A stretch of DNA of 7,115 nt from positions 1-7,115 of the forward strand of contig DATAZV010000043.1 of NCBI GenBank assembly GCA_036271855.1, in the 5' to 3' direction. The notes below the pieces were generated by a model, which saw nothing but the letters and a program-made list of their open reading frames with translations, was not told where the DNA came from and did not search any database. This DNA comes from JAQGMJ01 sp036271855. Its GTDB lineage: Bacteria; Pseudomonadota; Gammaproteobacteria; Burkholderiales; JAEUOS01. A program made the position numbers and the translations under genes. Shown here piece after piece: positions 1 to 5,491 of the stretch (positions are counted from its first letter, which is position 1; each line of letters begins with the position of its first letter).

Positions 1-22
1 AAAAATATTCCACCCTGACCCC
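1..22 (-). repeat. Partial GGGGTCAG-type dispersed repeat at window edge
   Basis: Read on the minus strand, positions 22 to 1 give GGGGTCAGGG followed by an A/T-rich stretch ending in TTTTT. The GGGGTCAG core at 15-22, followed about ten bases later by a T-run, resembles each arm of the full inverted repeat at 5492-5550. I read it as one arm of a related element whose other half lies left of the window. It sits 10 bp beyond the stop codon of the LysR gene, a typical 3'-flank position for such repeats. The match is short, so shared ancestry is an inference. Confidence 0.4.
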
Positions 23-32
23 TTTGGTTCTC

Positions 33-950
33 CTAAGCAATCCCCCGGTCAATCAGCTTGCGGCTCAAATTCTCCGACAACATCTCCAGAAACTCGTACA
101 TATACCCGCGCAGAGGCAATCCGCGCCGCAGCATCGCATACGCTACCGTCGGCTCGAACAAATCGCCCAGCGTCTTGCCGCACAGTTCACGGTCGCTTTT
201 CGCGTCGAAAGCGCCGGCCGGAATGATCGCCACTCCCAGCCCCGCTGCCGCATAGGTCTTGATCACGTCCGAGTCGCTGGCCCGCACGACGATGTTCGGT
301 GTCAGCCCCGCGGCGCGGAATTTTTCCGCGATCTGCCGACTGATCAGGTACGAGGAGTCGTAGCCGATCAGCGGATGCAGCGCCAGGTCCGCGAGGCGGA
401 TTTTTTTCAGCTTGAGCAAGGGATGCTTCGGCCGCGCGACCAGAATGTGCTCGATCGCATAGGCGTGCACCAGCGCCAGGTCCGGCAGTTCCTCCGAAGG
501 CCGGGTGGCGATGCCGACGTCGGCTTCCCCGCTGCGCACCCATTGCGCAATCTGCCCCGGCAAGCCCTGCAGGATGCGCACCTCCACCTTCGGGTAGCGC
601 CGCCCGAAACCACCCAGCACCCGCGCCAGCACATAGCGCGCCTGCGTGTGGTTGGTGGCAATCGTCAGCGTTCCGCTCGATGGCGAGCGAAAATCCTCCC
701 CGGTGCGGCGGATCGACTCCACTGCATCCAGCGCCACCCGCGCATGCTTCACCACCTGCGCCCCGGCCGGTGTCAGCCCGGTCAGACGGTTGCCGCGACG
801 CAGCAGCAATTCCACGCCCAACTCCGCCTCCAGCACGCCGAGATGCCGGCTGATGCCCGGTTGCGAGGTAAATAGCGCATCGGCCGCCCTGGAGATGCTG
901 AATCCCCGGTCGGCCACCTCGCACAGAAGTTTGAGTTGCTGCAGCTTCAT
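33..950 (-). CDS. LysR-family transcriptional regulator, CysB/Cbl subgroup
   Basis: A 305-residue cytoplasmic DNA-binding regulator. The N-terminal winged helix-turn-helix (about residues 1-60) starts MKLQQLKLL and has the LysR pattern SRAADALFTSQPGISRHLGVLE, interrupted here only by its own residues, at 20-41. The ligand-binding domain (about 90-300) contains TNHTQARY (99-106), close to the CysB-family TTHTQARY segment, plus GIATRPSEELPDL (147-159) and a CysB-like SDVIKTYAAAGLGVAII run near 227-243. From memory of CysB, the anion/inducer pocket uses Thr100, Thr102, Gln103, Thr149 and Thr202. Thr102, Gln103 and Thr149 are kept, but position 100 is Asn and the last site appears replaced. The start is fixed by the conserved MKLQQL beginning, although no good Shine-Dalgarno precedes it. 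It is divergent from the crotonase operon, so it probably controls that operon and itself. CysB relatives usually serve sulfur metabolism. Here the neighbours suggest an organic acid or its CoA ester as signal. Family assignment is firm; effector and targets are inferred. Confidence 0.93.
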   Translation of the reverse strand: MKLQQLKLLCEVADRGFSISRAADALFTSQPGISRHLGVLEAELGVELLLRRGNRLTGLTPAGAQVVKHARVALDAVESIRRTGEDFRSPSSGTLTIATNHTQARYVLARVLGGFGRRYPKVEVRILQGLPGQIAQWVRSGEADVGIATRPSEELPDLALVHAYAIEHILVARPKHPLLKLKKIRLADLALHPLIGYDSSYLISRQIAEKFRAAGLTPNIVVRASDSDVIKTYAAAGLGVAIIPAGAFDAKSDRELCGKTLGDLFEPTVAYAMLRRGLPLRGYMYEFLEMLSENLSRKLIDRGIA

Positions 951-1075
951 GGCCCAAATATAACAAATTGTTATCGTTATAGCGATAAATGATCATTTTC
1001 AGGCACACATTGCCGGCGTAGCATGGCCCCGGACAAAAGCGCATTCCGGCCCCACCGGATCGCACGGAGACAGAC
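951..1075. promoter_or_regulatory. Divergent promoter/operator region with three dyads
   Basis: This 125-bp gap separates the divergent LysR and crotonase genes. Its left half (about 954-1000) is strikingly AT-rich against the GC-rich surroundings. Three dyads lie end to end: TAACAA-A-TTGTTA at 961-973, which fits the LysR box form T-N11-A; TTATCG-N6-CGATAA at 971-988, symmetric at 16 of 18 positions; and AAATGATCATTT at 987-998, a perfect 12-bp palindrome. LysR regulators usually bind such dyads between divergent genes, occupying one site for autorepression and another near the -35 of the target. The first dyad begins only 11 bp from the LysR start codon, so binding there would block its expression. 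I could not assign -35/-10 boxes with confidence on either strand. Confidence 0.7.
1065..1070 (+). promoter_or_regulatory. Ribosome-binding site of crotonase gene
   Basis: CGGAGA lies 5 bases before the ATG at 1076 and is a good Shine-Dalgarno match. It supports this ATG as the start of the first operon gene. Confidence 0.6.
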
Positions 1076-1870
1076 ATGGACTACAGCGGCTACCGCTTCA
1101 TCCGCGCCGAGCGCCGCGGCCGGGTGCTCACCCTCACCCTGAACAATCCGCCGATGAACACCGTGCAGATGGAACTGCACAACGAGCTCTCGCGGATTTT
1201 TCTCGACGTCCAGGTGGACCACGAGAGCGACGTGGTGGTGCTCACCGGCAGCGGCGAGGTGTTTTCCGCCGGCGGCGATATTCCCAACATGCAGCGGCGC
1301 ATCGACGACCCCGAACTATTCAACCGCAAGAACGTCGAGATGAAGCGCATCGTCTTCGGCCTGATCGAACTGGAGAAGCCGGTGGTCTGCCGCATCAACG
1401 GCGACTGCATGGGCCTGGGCGCGACCCTCGCTTTGCTGTGCGACATCATCATCGCATCCGACACCGCGCGCATCGGCGACCCACACGTGAAAATGGGCTA
1501 CGTCGCCGGCGACGGCGGCGCGGTGATCTGGCCGCAGCTGATCGGCTTCGCCCGCGCCAAGCAATACCTGCTGTTGGGCGACACGCTCACCGGCAAGGAA
1601 GCCGCTGACATCGGCCTGATCAACTTTGCCGTTCCCGCCGGCGAACTCGATGAAAAGGTGAACAAGATCGTCGACCGACTGGCCAACGGCTCGGCCAAGG
1701 CGATCCGCTGGACCAAGACCGTGATGAACATTCAGTTGCGCCAGATCGCCCATGCCCAGCTCGATGCTTCGCTGGCCTACGAGGCACTGACCAACATCGG
1801 CGCCGACCATCAGGAAGCGGTGACGGCGTTCAAGGAAAAGCGCAAGCCGAAATTCGGCCGGCGCTCCTGA
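1076..1870 (+). CDS. Crotonase-superfamily protein (enoyl-CoA hydratase/isomerase family), non-classical active site
   Basis: A 264-residue cytoplasmic acyl-CoA enzyme of normal crotonase length. The first oxyanion-hole segment is FSAGGDI (63-69). The second region is CMGLGATLALLCD (111-123), followed by IGDPHVKMGYVAGDGG (133-148) and the usual helix and C-terminal trimerisation region. In rat mitochondrial enoyl-CoA hydratase the acid/base pair is Glu144 (in GGGCELA) and Glu164 (in QPE). By alignment these positions are Thr117 and His137 here, so ordinary syn-hydration of enoyl-CoA is unlikely. Asp145, in the AGDGG segment, faces the same area and may be catalytic. The fold supports enolate chemistry such as isomerisation, C-C cleavage, hydrolysis or a specialised hydration. 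It is the first gene of a three-gene run, 19 bp before the CoA-transferase gene, which suggests it acts on the CoA ester made by that enzyme. Superfamily is certain; the reaction is unknown. Confidence 0.92.
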   Translation: MDYSGYRFIRAERRGRVLTLTLNNPPMNTVQMELHNELSRIFLDVQVDHESDVVVLTGSGEVFSAGGDIPNMQRRIDDPELFNRKNVEMKRIVFGLIELEKPVVCRINGDCMGLGATLALLCDIIIASDTARIGDPHVKMGYVAGDGGAVIWPQLIGFARAKQYLLLGDTLTGKEAADIGLINFAVPAGELDEKVNKIVDRLANGSAKAIRWTKTVMNIQLRQIAHAQLDASLAYEALTNIGADHQEAVTAFKEKRKPKFGRRS

Positions 1871-1889
1871 CCCGCCTACGGATTACCTC

Positions 1890-3110
1890 ATGCAAAAAGC
1901 CCTGGGACACATTCGCGTGCTCGATTTAAGCCGCGTTCTCGCCGGCCCGTTTCTCGCACAGAACCTGGCCGACCTGGGTGCGGACGTGATCAAGGTGGAG
2001 CGGCCCGGCCACGGCGACGAGTCGCGCACCTTCCCGCCCTACCTTCCAGGCAAGGACGGCGCCACCACTGAAGACTCCGCCTATTTCTCGTCGATCAACC
2101 GCGGCAAGCGCTCGGTGACCATCGACATTGCCACGCCGCGCGGGCAGGAACTGGTGCGCAAGCTGGCGTCCAAAGCGGATGTGCTCGTGGAGAACTACCG
2201 CGTCGGCACGCTCAAGCGCTACGGGCTGGACTACGAGAGCATCAAGGTCGTCAACCCCGGCATCGTCTATTGCTCGATCACCGGCTTCGGCCAGACCGGG
2301 CCGTACAAAGACCGGCCCGGCTACGACTATTTGTTCCAGGCGATGAGCGGCCTGATGAGTCTGACCGGCGAACGCGACGATCTGCCTGGCGGTGGCCCCG
2401 CCAAGGTGGGCGTGGCGATCTGCGACGTGATCACCGGCATTTATTCGAGCTTTGCGGTGTCCGCCGCGCTCCTGCACCGCGACCGCACAGGCGAAGGGCA
2501 GTACATCGACATGTCGTTGCTGGACGTCACCGTCGCGGCGATCTCGCACATCAACATGAATTACCTGGTGTCGGGGAAAATTCCGCCGCGCATGGGAACG
2601 GCGCATCCGTCGATCGTTCCCTACCAGGCCTTCGACGGCGCCGACGGCAAGTTCGTCATCGCGGTGGGCAACGACGGCCAGTTCGCCAAGCTGTGCGAGC
2701 TGATCGGCAATCCCGGCCTGGCGCGTGATCCGCGCTTCAAGACCAACCCGGACCGCGTGCAAAACCGCGATGCCCTGATTCCAGGCCTGGCCGACGCCCT
2801 GCGCACCAAGCCGGTAGCCCACTGGATCGAGCGCCTGGCCGCGCTCAACGTGCCCTGCGGCCCGATCAACGATCTCAAGCAGGTGTTCGACGACCCCCAG
2901 GTGCAGTCGCGCGAAATGCGCCGCGAAATGCCGCACCCGCGCGCCGCCAGCTTCCCGTTCCTGTCCAATCCGATCCGCTATTCCGCCACGCCCGTCACCT
3001 ACGACCGGGCGCCGCCTGCTCTGGGCGAGCACACACACTCGGTGCTCGCAAACGAAGTCGGCCTTTCCGATGGCGAGATCGACCAGCTGCGGCGCGACCG
3101 CATTGTCTGA
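1890..3110 (+). CDS. Class III CoA-transferase, CaiB/BaiF family
   Basis: A 406-residue cytoplasmic enzyme of the usual family length, expected to move CoA from an acyl-CoA donor to a free carboxylic acid. The N-terminus GHIRVLDLSRVLAGPF (6-21) and LGADVIKVERPGHGD (29-43) are family hallmarks forming the Rossmann-like CoA site. NRGKRSVTIDI (70-80) and YCSITGFGQTGPYKDRPGYD (127-146) follow. The catalytic aspartate, which forms mixed anhydrides with the acyl group (Asp169 in formyl-CoA transferase), is Asp179 in AICDVITG. GEGQYIDMSLLD (201-212) and the linker domain near 225-320 are intact, as is PCGPINDLKQVFDDPQV (322-338). The ATG has only a weak upstream SD (CGGA near 1879-1882), consistent with translation coupled to the gene before it. 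Bug and crotonase neighbours point to a carboxylate catabolic step. Donor and acceptor cannot be told from sequence. Racemases of the same fold (AMACR type) are a less likely alternative. Confidence 0.93.
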   Translation: MQKALGHIRVLDLSRVLAGPFLAQNLADLGADVIKVERPGHGDESRTFPPYLPGKDGATTEDSAYFSSINRGKRSVTIDIATPRGQELVRKLASKADVLVENYRVGTLKRYGLDYESIKVVNPGIVYCSITGFGQTGPYKDRPGYDYLFQAMSGLMSLTGERDDLPGGGPAKVGVAICDVITGIYSSFAVSAALLHRDRTGEGQYIDMSLLDVTVAAISHINMNYLVSGKIPPRMGTAHPSIVPYQAFDGADGKFVIAVGNDGQFAKLCELIGNPGLARDPRFKTNPDRVQNRDALIPGLADALRTKPVAHWIERLAALNVPCGPINDLKQVFDDPQVQSREMRREMPHPRAASFPFLSNPIRYSATPVTYDRAPPALGEHTHSVLANEVGLSDGEIDQLRRDRIV

Positions 3111-3114
3111 AGGA
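3110..3114 (+). promoter_or_regulatory. Ribosome-binding site of Bug-family gene
   Basis: AAGGA begins on the last base of the CoA-transferase stop codon and ends 8 bases before the ATG at 3123. The placement supports this start and expression within the operon. Confidence 0.55.
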
Positions 3115-3122
3115 ATGTCATC

Positions 3123-4100
3123 ATGAATAGACTCGTCCGAGTCCTGGCCGCATTAACCGTCGCACTGGGAGCCGCTGGCGCCTGCGCCGCCGACGTCGGC
3201 GCCAGATATCCCAGCCAGCCGATCCGCCTGGTGGTTCCTTTCGGAGTCGGCGGCTATGGCGACATTGTCGGCCGCCTGGTCGGCAACGCCCTGTCGCAGC
3301 AGATCAACACTCCGGTGCTGGTCGATACCCGTCCCGGCGCCAGCACCATCGTCGGCAGCGAAATCGTTGCCCGCGCAGCGCCCGACGGCTATACCATCCT
3401 GCTGATCTCCACCACCAACGCGGTCAATCCCAGTCTGTTCAAGAAGCTGCCCTATGATCCGGTCGCCGACTTCACCCCGGTCACCATGGTCGACTCCACC
3501 CCCTTCGCAATGGTGGTTAACCCTGGCGTCAAGGCGCAGACCCTGGCTGAATTCGTGGCGCTTGCGCGGGCAGAACCGGGCAAGCTCAGCTACGGCTCGG
3601 CCGGCTCCGGCAGTTCCATCCATCTGACCGGCGAATTGTTCAAGAACGTGACCGGCACTGACATCGTCCACGTCCCCTACAAGGGCAGCGGTCCGGCCAT
3701 GACCGATTTGATCGGCGGCCAGATCCATATGACCTTCAGCAGCACGATCAACGCGCTGCCCTTCGTCAAGGCCGGCAAGGTACGCGCCCTCGCCGTCACC
3801 AGCCTGCTGCGCAGCAAGGCCGCACCGACGGTGCCGACGATCGCTGAATCCGGCTATCCCGGCTTCGAATCCAGCTCCTGGCTGGGCATTCTTGCCCCGG
3901 CCAAAACTCCACCGGCCATCGTCGGTTATCTGCAGCAGCAGATAGCGATTGCCCTGCGCGCGCCGGCCATCGTCAAGGCCTTCGAGGCAGACGGTGCCGA
4001 AGCCGGGGGCAATACCCCGGAAGCCTTCGGCGCCTACTTTCGTTCGGAGATCGCCAAGTGGGCGAAAGTGGTGGCGAAGGCCGGCATCCAGATGGACTGA
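3123..4100 (+). CDS. Bug/TctC-family periplasmic solute-binding protein
   Basis: A 325-residue exported binding protein of the tripartite tricarboxylate transporter (TTT) receptor family. Residues 1-23 form a signal peptide: MNRLVR, a hydrophobic core LAALTVALGAAGA, and a likely cleavage site after ACA or ACAA. The mature start YPSQPIRLVVPFGVGGYGDIV (29-49) is the Bug signature, with an aspartate (47) where the family contacts ligand. RPGASTIVGSEIVARAAPDGYT (70-91) is the second hallmark, followed by LPYDPVADFTPV (109-120), YGSAGSGSS and VPYKGSGPAMTDLIGGQI, the loops that bind the ligand carboxylate. The usual GGGTD-like stretch is altered to VGGYGD. It follows the CoA-transferase gene by 12 bp. 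No TctA/TctB-like membrane genes are present, which is common for Bug proteins in betaproteobacteria. It may use a distant transporter or act as an extracytoplasmic sensor. Ligand is unknown but family members bind carboxylates or related small polar compounds. Confidence 0.93.
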   Translation: MNRLVRVLAALTVALGAAGACAADVGARYPSQPIRLVVPFGVGGYGDIVGRLVGNALSQQINTPVLVDTRPGASTIVGSEIVARAAPDGYTILLISTTNAVNPSLFKKLPYDPVADFTPVTMVDSTPFAMVVNPGVKAQTLAEFVALARAEPGKLSYGSAGSGSSIHLTGELFKNVTGTDIVHVPYKGSGPAMTDLIGGQIHMTFSSTINALPFVKAGKVRALAVTSLLRSKAAPTVPTIAESGYPGFESSSWLGILAPAKTPPAIVGYLQQQIAIALRAPAIVKAFEADGAEAGGNTPEAFGAYFRSEIAKWAKVVAKAGIQMD

Positions 4101-4228
4101 ACGGATGCGATTTTCGGGCTTCGACAGAGGGGGAACGGCGCTTTTTCAATGCCTGAAAATCATCCACACTTAGTTGACCGACTTGCGTATCTTGGTTACC
4201 AGTGCCTCATTCCCACTGGAGAACCCTC
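4101..4228 (+). promoter_or_regulatory. Leader region upstream of terminase-like gene, with inverted repeat and SD hairpin
   Basis: This 128-base gap separates the Bug gene from the terminase-like gene on the same strand. GGATG-cg-ATTTTCGGGC at 4103-4119 is complementary to GCCTGAAAATCATCC at 4151-4165, allowing one 2-base bulge and one G-U pair, with a 31-base loop. It has no T-tract after the right arm, so it is not a standard intrinsic terminator, although it could end or attenuate operon transcription. TTGACC at 4174-4179 is a fair -35 but no good -10 follows at proper spacing. CCAGTG (4199-4204) and CACTGG (4214-4219) form a 6-bp stem overlapping the GGAGA Shine-Dalgarno at 4218-4222, which sits 6 bases before the ATG at 4229. 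Confidence 0.45.
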
Positions 4229-5386
4229 ATGGATACGACCCTCACCGACCGCCAGCAGCGGTTCGTCTTCGAATACCTCAAAGACCAGAACGCCAGCGCC
4301 GCCGCCGAGCGCGCCGGCTACTCCGCGCGCAGCCGCGCTTCGCAGGCCGGCGAACTGATGGGCATGCCGGCGGTGCGCGAATGCATTCGCATCGAGATGA
4401 CCAGCCTGCTGGCCGAGTTGCGCCTCTCCGCCCTGGACCTGATGAAGGAACGCATGCGTGCCGCCTTTTTTCGTGCCGGCAAGCTGTTCGATGCGTCGGG
4501 GCGCCTGCTGGGCTTCGAAGAGATGGAGGCCGAAGTGCGCGACTCGCTCATCATCGGCGGCAAGTGGCGCAAGGGCGAGCCGGAAGTGAGTTTTCGCATG
4601 CCCAACCGCGAGCCGGCCTTGCGCGCACTGGAGCGGGTGCATGAGCGCCTGGAGAAGCTGAACGAAGCGCATTATGCGGCGCTGGAGAAGGAGCGCTGGC
4701 GAGAAGCGCCGCTGCCGGCCGCGCCGGGCGCGGTGCCGCCGGTGATGTGGGCGCCGCTGAAGCTGGAACAGGCGGCGCCGGCGCAAGCGGAGGAGGGTGG
4801 GGGGCAGGCTGTGGCCCCTGTTACAGGAACGGCGCAGGCCGCACCGTTGCCCGATTCTGCTAAAAATTCTCAGGTTTTCTCAGGGTCGGCCAACACATCT
4901 GTAGTGCAAACGCCGGTGCAAACGGGAGAGCCTGCTGGGCGTCAGGGCGGCACCCCTGGCGTGGAGCTGGCACCGGCCACGCCGGCGCCAGAATCCGCCG
5001 AAATTTCTCAGGGTTTCTCAGGGTCGCCGGAAAAGCCGGCCAGGCCTTCGGTGTTCGCCAAGGCCCTGTCCGCGCTGCTGCCGGAGAAAAAGGAAGCGCC
5101 GATCAAGCGCCGCGACCCCAACCTGCTGTGGGGCGGCACGCCGAAGTCGGTCGTGGTGGAACCCAGCCCGGCGCTGGCCGAGCATCTGGCGCGCATCCGC
5201 CACGAGGAGTTGAACGCGGAGGTAAAGCGCGAGATGGCGTTGCGCGGCGGCAAGATAAAGCCGGGGACGCTGCGGCCGCCGGGGGCGGACCCTGGATATA
5301 ACCCGCCGTGGTTGCGTGACAACCGGCCGCGTTATGCGATTGGGGCGGGGGAGTTTTATTTCAGCGGGGAGGAGCCGGAGGCGTGA
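4229..5386 (+). CDS. Phage terminase small-subunit-like protein with long Pro/Ala-rich tail
   Basis: A 385-residue predicted soluble protein. Residues 5-60 follow the Terminase_2 small-subunit pattern: LTDRQQRFVFEYLKD (5-19), then NASAAAERAGYSARSRASQAGELM (21-44), a helix-turn-helix-like DNA-binding segment. AGKLFDASGRLLGFEEM (83-99) and the following segment to LRALERVHERLEKLNE (131-146) match the second half of that family. In phage, such proteins recognise packaging sites for the large subunit. From about 160 to 270 the protein is low-complexity, rich in Pro, Ala and Glu, with a repeated 12-residue motif (209-220 and 255-266). A more ordered C-terminus (about 273-385) has RRDPNLLWGG, a charged helix near 313-340 and PPWLRDNRPRYAIGAGEFYF; I do not recognise it. 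Family members are usually much shorter. No large terminase, portal or capsid gene is in the window. ATG 4229 is chosen over the in-frame GTG at 4202 because GGAGA precedes it by 6 bases. It may be a prophage remnant or a domesticated DNA-binding protein. Confidence 0.75.
   Translation: MDTTLTDRQQRFVFEYLKDQNASAAAERAGYSARSRASQAGELMGMPAVRECIRIEMTSLLAELRLSALDLMKERMRAAFFRAGKLFDASGRLLGFEEMEAEVRDSLIIGGKWRKGEPEVSFRMPNREPALRALERVHERLEKLNEAHYAALEKERWREAPLPAAPGAVPPVMWAPLKLEQAAPAQAEEGGGQAVAPVTGTAQAAPLPDSAKNSQVFSGSANTSVVQTPVQTGEPAGRQGGTPGVELAPATPAPESAEISQGFSGSPEKPARPSVFAKALSALLPEKKEAPIKRRDPNLLWGGTPKSVVVEPSPALAEHLARIRHEELNAEVKREMALRGGKIKPGTLRPPGADPGYNPPWLRDNRPRYAIGAGEFYFSGEEPEA
4853..4890 (+). repeat. Intragenic 38-bp direct repeat, copy 1
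   Basis: This copy matches 4991-5028 at 31 of 38 positions without gaps. It encodes DSAKNSQVFSGS. It is AT-richer than its surroundings and contains TTCTCAGG twice. The copies lie 138 bp apart, a multiple of three, so the reading frame is kept. Confidence 0.75.
4991..5028 (+). repeat. Intragenic 38-bp direct repeat, copy 2
   Basis: Second copy of the repeat beginning at 4853, encoding ESAEISQGFSGS. Both copies contain two TTCTCAGG-like cores about ten bases apart, so each is itself a short tandem. It could be an internal duplication in a flexible linker or a trace of a small inserted element. Confidence 0.75.
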
Positions 5387-5410
5387 GGGCGCGTGCGGTG
5401 GGGCACATGC

Positions 5411-5460
5411 CCCCTTCGACAAGCTCAGGACAGGCTTCGACTGGCTCAGGGCGAACGGGG
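5411..5460 (+). repeat. CTTCGAC-GCTCAGG palindromic dispersed-type repeat
   Basis: Two 21-bp units start at 5414 and 5435. Each reads CTTCGAC, two variable bases, GCTCAGG. The ends are complementary: CCCCTTCG at 5411-5418 pairs with CGAACGGGG at 5452-5460 with one bulged C, giving a cruciform-like unit. From general knowledge, TTCGACAAGCTCAGG with CCGTTCGCCCTGAGC is a common intergenic repeat in many proteobacterial genomes, usually between or after genes. Here it begins 25 bp after the stop codon of the terminase-like gene. Its function is not established from the sequence; it could act as an mRNA 3' end structure. Confidence 0.7.
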
Positions 5461-5491
5461 GAGGGTGCGATGCCGCATTCCTCGGTCGACG

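Noticed and set aside
24..875. Long plus-strand open frame antisense to the LysR gene
   Set aside because: Arg/Gln/His-rich composition typical of an antisense shadow in GC-rich DNA; the minus-strand LysR protein is clearly the real product.
187..1077. Minus-strand open frame of 296 codons spanning the LysR gene and the divergent promoter
   Set aside because: It is out of frame with the recognised LysR protein, Gly/Ala/Arg-rich, and crosses the operator region.
1926..3038. 370-codon minus-strand frame opposite the CoA-transferase
   Set aside because: Composition rich in His, Arg, Val and Ala without any recognisable motif; mirror frame of a high-GC gene.
4174..4202. Sigma-70 promoter from TTGACC for the terminase-like gene
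   Set aside because: The only hexamer at 17-base spacing is TACCAG, matching the -10 consensus poorly; not strong enough to annotate separately.
4202..4204. GTG as start of the terminase-like gene
   Set aside because: In frame and nine codons upstream, but without a Shine-Dalgarno, whereas ATG 4229 has GGAGA 6 bases before it and MDTTLTDRQQ is the usual kind of family start.
4174..4644. Overlapping plus-strand frame at the start of the terminase-like gene
   Set aside because: Arg-rich out-of-frame reading with no motif; the frame starting at 4229 has family motifs and a good ribosome-binding site.
5411..5460. CRISPR-like array from two similar 21-bp units
   Set aside because: Only two adjoining units with no spacers and complementary outer ends; this is a palindromic intergenic repeat, and no cas gene is present.
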